A stretch of DNA of 64,000 bases from Burkholderia sp. NRF60-BP8 (GTDB lineage Bacteria; Pseudomonadota; Gammaproteobacteria; Burkholderiales; Burkholderiaceae). This document shows positions 1 through 6,477 of this stretch, in pieces; the first letter of the stretch is position 1, and each line of letters starts with the position of its first letter. The stretch is from positions 930,001 through 994,000 of the forward strand of contig NZ_CP013373.1 in NCBI RefSeq assembly GCF_001522585.2, written 5' to 3'. The notes under the pieces were generated by a model. The model searched no databases, was not told where the DNA came from, and saw only the letters and a program-made list of their open reading frames with translations. The position numbers and the translations under genes are program-made.

Positions 1-364
1 ACCATTCGCAGCGGTTACCGGCTCGCGCTAGTACTTGGCCCCAACAGTCCCTTGTGGGGAGAACGCGTTTGCCTGCACTCTCTCGCCGCTCGCTATGTGG
101 CATCAGGTACTCCTGCGGAGCAAGATCCTTGGAATCCCGCCATGACAAGATCGTGTAGCCCTTGTCTGTTCTCAATTCGGATAGGCGTTGGTGCCAGTTC
201 TCCGGTTCTTTGCCGGTAACTGGGTCGGTTGCTGCCCGTAGGATCTGATCGCGCGTCACGACTAAGCCAATGTTGTTGAGAAATAAGGCTTCGATCCGCT
301 GACTTACCGTCTTTTGATCGTACCTATTGGCGTCTTGACTGTATTTTTTTGTGCTGCCGAGCAT
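1..364 (-). CDS. HNH endonuclease-type restriction protein, N-terminal part
   Basis: Translating the minus strand from the ATG at 364 gives an uninterrupted frame running off the left window edge (about 121 codons seen). It has a winged-helix-like start (ALFLNNIGLVVTRDQILRAA), then WHQRLSELRTDKGYTILSWR, then APQEYLMP. This order is typical of the N-terminal half of HNH restriction-type endonucleases, in which a DNA-binding helix-turn-helix precedes the catalytic HNH module. The last visible residues, AGNRCEW, look like the first zinc or HNH cysteine region, so the catalytic part lies outside the window. An upstream in-frame ATG exists but adds residues unlike the family; neither start has a strong ribosome site. 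It is the first of several nuclease-like genes in the island. Substrate and any partner methylase are not visible. Confidence 0.6.
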   Translation of the reverse strand, partial: MLGSTKKYSQDANRYDQKTVSQRIEALFLNNIGLVVTRDQILRAATDPVTGKEPENWHQRLSELRTDKGYTILSWRDSKDLAPQEYLMPHSERRESAGKRVLPTRDCWGQVLARAGNRCEW

Positions 365-503
365 GGCTTGGTCTCGTGGTCGAAAACCGATAGTTTGCCA
401 TGCTTGCACCCGCATACCGAGACGCGCGCGATGTATGTTGATGCGGAAGCGTTCGATCGGTTGTCGCTTGTGACCCTATCCGGCAAAATAGACTAGTTCG
501 GTA

Positions 504-650
504 GCGCCCACGGGCATCTCTGCGGGTTGCGCTGCACGTTACCAATCGGCCCTCTGGCGCCCATGCGAGCGATCGCGTGTGCGTGACCGGCGGAATCAGG
601 GGCGGGTCCGAATCGCAAGATGCGGTCCGCAACGAGGATGCCGAAGGGGC
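504..650. repeat. direct repeat copy 1 upstream of RT
   Basis: A 147-bp segment that is repeated in the same orientation at 906-1051. The first 47 bases and the last ~94 bases are identical between copies. The only difference is a short block at 551-556 (CCTCTG here, AACCT in copy 2), which also causes the 1-base length difference. Differences are clustered rather than scattered, so this does not look like slow decay. It may be a local duplication, a recombination product, or two insertions of a dispersed Burkholderia repeat. Confidence 0.9.
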
Positions 651-905
651 GACCGGGTCGCTTTCTGTCCCTAGAACTGTTGGGAAGGCGATTAACAAAC
701 GTGCGGGGCATCCCCGAGGCAGGGAGGCGGGCGCGCCGGCAACGTCGCGGCGCATGTCTTCCATGCATCGCCCTCGTTGCGCCGGCCGGAAGCTGGTCTG
801 CGCGGCCGTGGCCGCCATCGCTTGCGTCACCGGAATCAAAACCAGCGTAATGGAGGTGAGAATGAGAAGCATTTGCGTCGAAGCGGCCGCTTCGGTCGAA
901 GTGCT

Positions 906-1051
906 GCGCCCACGGGCATCTCTGCGGGTTGCGCTGCACGTTACCAATCGGCAACCTGCGCCCATGCGAGCGATCGCGTGTGCGTGACCGGCGGAATCAG
1001 GGGCGGGTCCGAATCGCAAGATGCGGTCCGCAACGAGGATGCCGAAGGGGC
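906..1051. repeat. direct repeat copy 2, 52 bp upstream of RT start
   Basis: Second copy of the 504-650 repeat. It ends 52 bases before the ATG of the reverse transcriptase, so a transcript made from upstream would carry it as part of the RT leader. The copy boundary is sharp: homology starts at GCGCCCACGGG and stops at GCCGAAGGGGC. This position matches where several defence-associated reverse transcriptases keep their non-coding RNA template. Confidence 0.9.
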
Positions 1052-1103
1052 TTTCGGCCGCTGGTCTAGGGAGGATGTTCAACGCCAGCGAAGCACCTGA
1101 GTT

Positions 1104-2300
1104 ATGGCTAAAAACGCATACCATACTGCCCTGTCACTTGATGCCCTACGCGCGGCGTGGGGCATTCTATTTAAGAAATCTTCACCTCGATCCCGCAACA
1201 CTACGGGTGTCGATGACATCTCCATCAACGACTTTCGTGCTGACGAAAAGGCTCGTCTCAATCGATTGGCTCGCGATTTGCACCGCAGAGCGTTCCAATT
1301 TTCCGATCTTCGACCACACCTCATTCCGAAGACTTCAGGAAAGGATCGGTTGATCTGCGTTCCGACGGTCCAAGATCGCATTGTGCAGAGAGCGCTTTTG
1401 AATTTTCTTTCGGATCGCTACGCAGATCGGCTTGCTAACAAGATCAGCTATGGCTTCGTGAAGGATCGTGGGGTGAAGAAGGCTGTTCACGACGCTTGTG
1501 AGATTCGAGCGAAGTATGGATGGGTCTACAAGACAGATATCGCGTCTTTTTTTGATTCCATTGAACGGTTGCATCTTGAGCGAGCGCTGAAGGCTGTCAT
1601 CCGTGAGCGCTCCCTCCATCCGTTGCTGGTGCAGGCAATTGGTTGCGAGATTTCCGCGACGAAGGGGAGCGTTGCGAAGAGGATCAATCGACTCGGCATC
1701 AAAGCCGGGCGAGGCGTGCGACAGGGAATGCCGCTATCCCCATTCTTTTCCAATATCATGCTGGCCGGTTTTGATCGCGTGATTGAGCAGAAGAGTCTTC
1801 GTGCGGTCAGGTATGCGGACGACCTGATTTTCTTTGCCTCGTCTCGTGGTGAGTGTGAGGATGCGGCTGAATTCTGCGCGCGCCATCTCGCCCCGATTGG
1901 CCTAACGGTTCCACCAGTTGAGCTCGGTTCGAAGTCGGCGATATACGAACCCGATGAGGCTGCCGAATTTCTTGGCGTGAGCTTGGTTCGCCACACGGCC
2001 GGCTACCGGCTTGAATTGACGCAGGAGCAAATCGATGTCATCCGTGATGACTTACTTAAGCTCGGCTCTGTACAAGAACTCGTGACGCGAGGGATAGCTC
2101 TGCCAAAGTTAGGTCACGTGCTTATGCTGAGGCGAAACGGATATCTAGCAGCCTATGACATGTGCCACAACGTAGAGAATCTGAGTCGCGAGTTGGGGAA
2201 GCTGGAACAACGAGTACTTCGAAGAATCTACAGTGAAGGTCTTGGGATTAACATCGACAAATTGTCGCCGGCAGCCCGTAATTTTTTAAGTTTGATCTGA
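1104..2300 (+). CDS. solitary reverse transcriptase, possible defence-associated RT
   Basis: A 398-residue RNA-directed DNA polymerase. Visible RT blocks in order are GVDDISINDF near 35, RLICVPTVQDRIVQRAL near 82-98, the first catalytic aspartate in VYKTDIASFFDSI near 141-153, GVRQGMPLSPFFSN near 204-217 and the catalytic YADD box at 237-240. A thumb-like helical tail of about 120 residues follows; no maturase-X, endonuclease, nitrilase or protease domain is visible. The intact QGxxxSP argues against diversity-generating elements, and no VTG retron signature is seen. The gene is alone on its strand, has lower GC than the backbone, and follows a long repeat-bearing leader. By size and layout it fits the unknown-group / DRT-type enzymes that use an upstream RNA, but the clade cannot be fixed by eye. 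Confidence 0.85.
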   Translation: MAKNAYHTALSLDALRAAWGILFKKSSPRSRNTTGVDDISINDFRADEKARLNRLARDLHRRAFQFSDLRPHLIPKTSGKDRLICVPTVQDRIVQRALLNFLSDRYADRLANKISYGFVKDRGVKKAVHDACEIRAKYGWVYKTDIASFFDSIERLHLERALKAVIRERSLHPLLVQAIGCEISATKGSVAKRINRLGIKAGRGVRQGMPLSPFFSNIMLAGFDRVIEQKSLRAVRYADDLIFFASSRGECEDAAEFCARHLAPIGLTVPPVELGSKSAIYEPDEAAEFLGVSLVRHTAGYRLELTQEQIDVIRDDLLKLGSVQELVTRGIALPKLGHVLMLRRNGYLAAYDMCHNVENLSRELGKLEQRVLRRIYSEGLGINIDKLSPAARNFLSLI

Positions 2301-2344
2301 TTTGGTTACTGATGCCAATGCCCTGCAAGGGTGCCCTCATGCGT

Positions 2345-2791
2345 CTAAAGTAGGCGGACGAATGCTCCATCCGGAACTGCACTCAGGACGTACATGAAAC
2401 CCTGCCAGCCCTTGCGACGTGCGTTGTCGGACAAAGGTTTTCGAGCGGAAAAGAGTGCAGGGTTCTGAAAGTCTGTTGGCAGGTAATAGATGGCGTGAGC
2501 GTCGGCCGTCTTAAGCACAAGAAACAGAGCAAAGTAAATTGCCGCGTCCATGCGTTCTTTCTGTGGTCCCCACGCGGCGCCCAACAGCTGCTTAGGTAGC
2601 GGAGCAACGTCAGATGCCGACATGGTCTTAACTTGTGCAAGGAACCCACAAAAATCGCAGATGATGTCGGCACACTTGAAATTGGTCGGAAGCCGTTTGA
2701 ATGTTTTGCTTCTCTTGCATTTCGGGCAAGAGCATTTCTTGACAATCAACTGCTCTCCCCACGAGCCGAGTTGCTGCTTTGCTGTTGCCAT
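2345..2791 (-). CDS. small zinc-ribbon PD-(D/E)XK-like nuclease
   Basis: A 148-residue protein. LGSWGEQ places an acidic residue at E13. Two CxxC knuckles (C22-C25 and C45-C48) form a likely zinc ribbon, and D42 followed ten residues later by Q53-V-K55 gives a D-x10-Q-x-K signature. This arrangement resembles the catalytic domain of DpnI-type PD-(D/E)XK endonucleases, but the usual glutamate before x-K is a glutamine and the C-terminal winged-helix domain of DpnI is absent. It could be a reduced nuclease, a nicking enzyme or an inactive DNA-binding relative. It is convergent with the RT gene (44-bp gap). Its upstream region is intergenic element A, which carries a leftward promoter-like box. 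No good Shine-Dalgarno is seen at the start. Confidence 0.55.
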   Translation of the reverse strand: MATAKQQLGSWGEQLIVKKCSCPKCKRSKTFKRLPTNFKCADIICDFCGFLAQVKTMSASDVAPLPKQLLGAAWGPQKERMDAAIYFALFLVLKTADAHAIYYLPTDFQNPALFSARKPLSDNARRKGWQGFMYVLSAVPDGAFVRLL

Positions 2792-3580
2792 CGGGTACTT
2801 GAACGTTATGGATGTAAAGGTGAACGATATGCGCCTTGCGTTCGTTGCAACTGCAGCAACAACTGTGGCGACGAAATTATGTCATCTTACCAAGGGGTAG
2901 GACTGCAGCTTCTGGGAAACGCAAGTGGGGTGAAAACTGGCATCGCGGTGAATCCCGCATGGACAGTGGTTCTTCGTGGAGCCGGGAGAAAATCCGACGT
3001 GAAAACGCGCATGAATAATGGTTCTAATTAATGCGCTGGGGATTGGGAAGCTGAGGTAATGGCCATTATACGACGCCCGCAGAACGCGTAATTCTACAGG
3101 GTTTGGAGTGGGGATGGCAAGCGCGGAGATTTGGCCGGCGGCGTTGAAACTGGCATCGCTCGATGCTGGAGCGGTGGCGTCGCTGCGACGGTCGCCAGAG
3201 ACTGGCTGGAATTCGGAGGCTGTCCGCGTCGATGTGCGGGCGATGAGTTCTCGCCTTCGGCGCGACCCGTGTCGAGATCACGGACGACTGCTGTCGAGTA
3301 TGAGGAGGAAGCTACCATCCGAACGCGACGACTACCGAACATCTCGACATAATTGGTGCGGTCACGGAGGGGCTTCGACCGCACGATATGCTTCGCTGAG
3401 GGCTTGCGTGCAGGTTCCGCGCGGGTGATATAAGCGGAACCTTCACTGGTTCCGGTCGGAGTGGTGCGGGCAGTGTACCGGGATTCCGCTCGCGAGCGTG
3501 GAGAGGGGCGGCTTGTTTTCCGCCACGAATGCGGGGGCAATGATCTTCGGCGACGTACAGGGACGAGCGGACGAAGTTGT
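2792..3580. other. intergenic region with element A, no convincing gene
   Basis: Roughly 790 bp with no gene I can support. Its left part is the leader of the leftward nuclease gene and contains element A (2906-3122). The rest, 3123-3580, has short frames on both strands that overlap each other and match nothing I recognise. Copy A shows weaker similarity to copy C past 3122, including a second GAAACTGGCATCGC-like stretch near 3146. Confidence 0.5.
2906..3122. repeat. intergenic element, copy A
   Basis: First of three related elements. It begins at CAGCTT and shares with copy C (6478-6695) most of its length, including 35 identical bases (3054-3088 against 6626-6660). Inside that block is a perfect 12-bp palindrome, TAATGGCCATTA (3057-3068), which overlaps a leftward TATAAT (complement of 3065-3070) with TTACGC 15 bases further upstream. 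Copy A therefore lies between a possible promoter and the leftward nuclease gene that starts at 2791. It may be a transcribed leader or a module boundary. Confidence 0.8.
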
Positions 3581-3730
3581 TCACGTTCGGATTGCCGCCG
3601 TCTCGCTTGTCATTTCCCCGTGCGTCTCGCCGAGTTCCTTGAGGTATTCGATCTGTTCGGCGGTCAAGGTCTTGTCGATGATATGCAACTCGCAGCCTTC
3701 GTTGAAGGATGTGACCCGGATGAACATCAT
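3581..3730 (-). CDS. short hypothetical frame, antisense to next
   Basis: A minus-strand frame from ATG 3730 to TGA 3581 would encode 49 residues containing IIDKTLTAEQIEYLKELGE, a natural-looking amphipathic helix with codon use like a real gene. The frame stays open upstream of the ATG, so this may be the C-terminal remnant of a longer gene. It overlaps the plus-strand frame 3678-3842 in antisense. The two may meet at an old recombination junction. No family is recognised. Confidence 0.3.
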   Translation of the reverse strand: MMFIRVTSFNEGCELHIIDKTLTAEQIEYLKELGETHGEMTSETAAIRT

Positions 3731-3842
3731 CGAGAAGTTCACCACTGAAGTGAAGCTGACGAAGGCCAGTGCGAGGACGTACTACCAGACGATCAAGAAT
3801 AAGCACGAACCGCTAGGTAAGAAAGTGATTTCCATCAGCTAG
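3678..3842 (+). CDS. short protein with LTKASARTYYQ motif
   Basis: A plus-strand frame starting at ATG 3678 (alternatives GTG 3711, ATG 3720) and ending at 3842, about 54 residues. The segment IIEKFTTEVKLTKASARTYY resembles the C-terminal half of small Proteobacterial proteins with a motif like FvxExgLTKAGAxTYYQxIK, often found near plasmid or island genes; their role is unsettled. The usual N-terminal half is missing or very short here, so it may be a truncated remnant. No clear ribosome site. Confidence 0.4.
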   Translation: MICNSQPSLKDVTRMNIIEKFTTEVKLTKASARTYYQTIKNKHEPLGKKVISIS

Positions 3843-3923
3843 CGCCTGCGACCAACAAGCCGGCTCAAGAAAATCCGTTAGCTGGTCGTTAACACTAGCG
3901 TCGATAGCTCGGATTCCTTCCAG

Positions 3924-4682
3924 ATGGGTAATGCTGATCAAGCTAGTAATTCTTCACTGAGTCGGTGGCTGGCAATTCTCGCCGTGTTGGTTCCCGCCTT
4001 GCAATTGATCCCGCAGTTCTTCCCCCAAGGCGCGAAGTTGCGCGCGTACTGCACTAACTATCCTCCAACGGTGTTCGAACTGGATTCCGGCCTAATTGGG
4101 GCGTTGGACGGGGAGCGTAAGCAGTGTCAGTCGCTTGTCGCTGCTGATGTGGAGCTGAACGAAAAAATTGGATCTGTTTGTCAAGATGGTGGGGGAGGTC
4201 CGGTGAACGCGGCGCTGAACGCTCGCCATGTTCCTCTAACTATGTTGATTGGTGGTCATTCGGTGGATTATCGCGACTACAGGGTTCAAGACACGGAGTA
4301 CTGCCAGGTGACTAATGATGGAAGTAAAGAGGCCGTCGACGTCAAGGTAGATCTTGAGGCTGCTCCGGCTTTCTGGATCGCTAATCGGAGTCGGGTTGAT
4401 AACACTGCTGCAACGCGGACCATCAATCTTGGCTCGATCAGGCCTGGTTCCAGCGTGGTACTTACGTACGTTTATTTGGGAAAGGATGCGGTTAGTGCCA
4501 GTGCACCGGTGAATGTCAGCTTCCCCGACGGGGTAGGGGAAATTCGTGAGGGCAAGGTTCACTTCGGGATCGCGTCGAATGTGGCTAATTTTGTACAGAA
4601 CGTTGTTGACCAACCGCTTCTGGCCGCGCTCATCTTCGGTGGATGTTTGCTCCTGATGAGTGTGTTCGTGTGGCTAATCTAG
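3924..4682 (+). CDS. double-anchored membrane protein of unknown function
   Basis: A 252-residue protein I do not recognise. It has one hydrophobic segment near residues 13-34 and another at 230-252, ending right at the C-terminus, with a long soluble middle. The middle contains several cysteines (near 43, 68 and 85) and, from about 115 to 215, a beta-rich stretch with FWIANRS, INLGSIRPGSSVVLTYVYL and VNVSFPDGVGEI, reading like an immunoglobulin-like or other beta-sandwich fold. Two anchors with a large loop suggest an envelope-facing sensor or effector. It stands alone between elements A and B. Lower GC than the backbone. A role in phage defence would be inference from location only. Confidence 0.6.
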   Translation: MGNADQASNSSLSRWLAILAVLVPALQLIPQFFPQGAKLRAYCTNYPPTVFELDSGLIGALDGERKQCQSLVAADVELNEKIGSVCQDGGGGPVNAALNARHVPLTMLIGGHSVDYRDYRVQDTEYCQVTNDGSKEAVDVKVDLEAAPAFWIANRSRVDNTAATRTINLGSIRPGSSVVLTYVYLGKDAVSASAPVNVSFPDGVGEIREGKVHFGIASNVANFVQNVVDQPLLAALIFGGCLLLMSVFVWLI

Positions 4683-4714
4683 TTTTTACCCTGCGAAATA
4701 TCGATCTGCGCAAT

Positions 4715-4857
4715 CAGCTTTTTAAGATTGTTGCTGGCGTGAGAGTTGGCATCGTCGCGAACCTCGCGTGAACAGTGACTCTTCGTGGCGCTGGGAGAAA
4801 ACATGACGCGAGAGCGCGCTTGAATAGTGGTTTTGGTTAACTCGCAGGGACTACAAA
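4715..4857. repeat. intergenic element, copy B (diverged, shorter)
   Basis: Begins at CAGCTT just after the membrane protein gene and aligns with copies A and C through GGCATCG, CTTCGTGG, GGGAGAAAA and a TAGTGGTT-TTAAC block, then loses similarity before the palindrome/promoter-like part found in A and C. It is the most diverged copy. The distance from the CAGCTT start to GGCATCG is 32-33 bases in all three copies, which supports common origin. Confidence 0.7.
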
Positions 4858-5055
4858 GCTGATGATCTGATTCTGAAATCCCCGGAAGATCAAGAGGATA
4901 GGAGGGATGCGGACGAGGATGGCGTGAAAACTGTCACTGTTCCTCATCGGATTTCGTGCTCCTGGCTATCGTGTCGGTCGTGATTGCTCGGCGCCGTTGC
5001 CTCGACGGTCGATCTGCCGGACCTTGGGCACACTTTTAGCGAACGGAGTGCAATC

Positions 5056-5229
5056 ATGGTCGATCAGACGCAAGGTGCAACGGGCAAGGGCGAGAAAGCT
5101 GGCAAGCCGATTGTTGTTGACCAGAAGCAAGACGTGGCCTCGAACTCGACGGGGAACGATACCGCAGCGAAGGCGGCACAAGCGGCGGTGTCCATAAACT
5201 CGAAGCGCTCTTTGCTGATGGGGACCTAG
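5056..5229 (+). CDS. small Ala/Lys/Gln-rich protein, possibly frameshifted
   Basis: ATG 5056 follows CGGAG at good spacing. The frame encodes 57 residues: MVDQTQGATGKGEKAGKPIV, a polar low-complexity stretch, then DTAAKAAQAA, then an unnatural tail (INSKRSLLMGT) to the stop at 5229. Near 5187 the -1 frame takes over with a sensible continuation (HKLEALFADGDLVGVRERL). This suggests the real product runs MVDQ...AAKAAQAA into the second frame. Function unknown. An earlier in-frame ATG at 4984 has no ribosome site. Confidence 0.45.
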   Translation: MVDQTQGATGKGEKAGKPIVVDQKQDVASNSTGNDTAAKAAQAAVSINSKRSLLMGT

Positions 5230-5429
5230 TCGGGGTTCGAGAGCGATTGCCTTCTGCTGGTGGTCGCGTCAGTATGCTAGGTAGATTTCACGCAGCAGAG
5301 GGCGCTGCGCTTGCAAAGCGCCTCGCGTCGATTAGACGGGCATTGGATCTATTGCCAGTTATCTCGAAGACGTCTGCAGTGATGTCGCAGGTGAGTCACT
5401 CAGATTTGGACGGCACCGTTCCGTGGTGA
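5121..5429 (+). pseudogene. downstream frame of the split small gene
   Basis: In the -1 frame relative to 5056-5229, the sequence is open from 5121 to the stop at 5429 and reads, from about 5190, VHKLEALFADGDLVGVRERL, then FHAAEGAALAKRLASIRRAL and DLLPVISKTSAVMSQVSH. It is helical, charged and convincing as protein, yet has no good start codon in the open part. Joined to the upstream frame by one -1 shift at about 5185-5189 it gives a protein of roughly 120 residues. A mutation, a sequencing error or programmed slippage could all explain it. The gene ends 21 bases before the HEPN-like gene, suggesting an operon. Confidence 0.4.
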
Positions 5430-5450
5430 TGTCGGCGCGGCAGATGTAGA

Positions 5451-6353
5451 GTGTCATTTTTAACGGTTCCCATGATTAATTGGACAGACGAAGATTTGTT
5501 GCGGCTCGATAGGCGCTACGCAGAGGTAGGGGTTCCATTTCACGCGCGGCCAATGCGGGCTGCTATGGATTTGCTGGGAAGTGGGACTGTTCTCGATGTG
5601 CTAGGGAGCCCAGGTTTTCAGGAGATTGAATCCGCCTATCGGAGACTCATCCCAGAGGTGAATACGATTTGGCCTGGAATGGGGATTGGGCTTGCGACGT
5701 CTATCGACAGGGTGCGCAAGGTTGTTGTTGCGATTGTTTATGGACAGAAGGCGTTCTCACTTGATGAGGGTTTGGGATTCTCCTCTCGAGAGGAGTGGTT
5801 GAGCTGGTGTCGAAATGACAGCTCAATTGCTGCCGGTACCGCTTTTGCGCTAGCCGATCTGTCCGATTTGACGTACGGCCTCGATGAACTGCAGCAGTCA
5901 AATTCAGCAACCAAATACTGGCAGATGGCGCTGTCCAATCTCGAAGATGTCACGAATATCTTGGTGAGTGGGTTCAATGTCGCCTCAGTGCTGCAGCCGG
6001 TTTGCATGACGGCGGAGCTAGCGATGAAAGGGACCTTGGTATATCTCGGGGATGATCCAAAAACGCTTGGGCGTCGAGATATTGGCCATCGACATGCCGT
6101 TTTGGCAGAGAGGCTGGCGAGAATGCGACCGCATCGCGATGACGCGTTGATTGCCTCGATTGTTTCGAAGTTGCCAGATTACGTGAGTAGTCGGTATGAC
6201 GGTACGCAGTTGACCCGGCTTGATATTGTGAGACTGGCGCTTGGGGTTCAATTCATTGCGGCGTCTTCTGTCCGACGCATTACCGATCGTGATTTCGCAC
6301 TTGAGTTGGAGCGCGATCAGTGGCCCGGACCGCGTGAACCGTACTTCGGCTAA
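5451..6353 (+). CDS. HEPN-like domain protein of unknown function
   Basis: A 300-residue protein starting at GTG 5451 (ATG 5472 is an alternative). The N-terminal ~150 residues are not recognised. From about 154 the chain resembles a HEPN helical bundle: AELAMKGTLVYLGDDPKTLG, then RRDIGHRHAVLAERLARM, then IVSKLPDYVSSRYDGTQLTR. R208-x4-H213 or R209-x5-H215 fits the R-x4-6-H pattern used by HEPN ribonucleases. HEPN proteins often act as toxins or RNases in defence and toxin-antitoxin loci. Here the natural partner would be the small split gene just upstream, which could be an antitoxin or regulator. No nucleotidyltransferase gene is visible. Domain call is by pattern, not by search. Confidence 0.5.
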   Translation: MSFLTVPMINWTDEDLLRLDRRYAEVGVPFHARPMRAAMDLLGSGTVLDVLGSPGFQEIESAYRRLIPEVNTIWPGMGIGLATSIDRVRKVVVAIVYGQKAFSLDEGLGFSSREEWLSWCRNDSSIAAGTAFALADLSDLTYGLDELQQSNSATKYWQMALSNLEDVTNILVSGFNVASVLQPVCMTAELAMKGTLVYLGDDPKTLGRRDIGHRHAVLAERLARMRPHRDDALIASIVSKLPDYVSSRYDGTQLTRLDIVRLALGVQFIAASSVRRITDRDFALELERDQWPGPREPYFG

Positions 6354-6420
6354 CTGTGCGGACGGTGAGCAGAAGAGGCCTGGCTCGATGCATCGCTACT
6401 TAGAATCAACCCCTGAATGC

Positions 6421-6450
6421 GACAGTAGATTGATCCATGCATCTACTGTC
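6421..6450. repeat. perfect 10-bp inverted repeat after HEPN-like gene
   Basis: GACAGTAGAT at 6421-6430 and its exact reverse complement at 6441-6450 are separated by 10 bases. It lies 67 bases after the stop of the HEPN-like gene and 27 bases before element C. There is no T-run on either side, so it is not a standard intrinsic terminator; an RNA-stabilising hairpin or a protein site is possible. Confidence 0.7.
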
Positions 6451-6477
6451 TCGGGAGACTTCACGATGCTAGGTCAT

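Larger units (their letters stand above)
365..1103. other. long non-coding leader upstream of the reverse transcriptase
   Basis: This 739-bp stretch has no gene I can defend. Open frames exist on both strands but cross repeated DNA in several phases and show no family match. It holds two long direct repeats (504-650 and 906-1051) around a 255-bp spacer, and the second repeat ends only 52 bases before the reverse transcriptase start. A small palindrome (TGCGGTCCGCA) occurs inside each repeat at 621-631 and 1022-1032. It is the natural place to look for a structured RNA template. Confidence 0.5.

Noticed and set aside
577-987. Protein-coding gene across the repeats (136 residues, plus strand) or the long minus-strand frame 324-1124
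   Set aside because: Frames cross both repeat copies in different phases, have no ribosome site and composition unlike protein; open only by chance in GC-rich repeated DNA.
504-2300. Diversity-generating retroelement (template and variable repeats plus RT)
   Set aside because: The RT has an ordinary QGMPLSP motif rather than the DGR form, the two repeats do not differ at scattered adenines, and neither copy lies at the 3' end of a target gene.
504-2300. Classical retron or group II intron
   Set aside because: No VTG-type retron signature, no flanking short inverted repeats typical of msr-msd, no maturase/endonuclease domain and no recognisable domain V.
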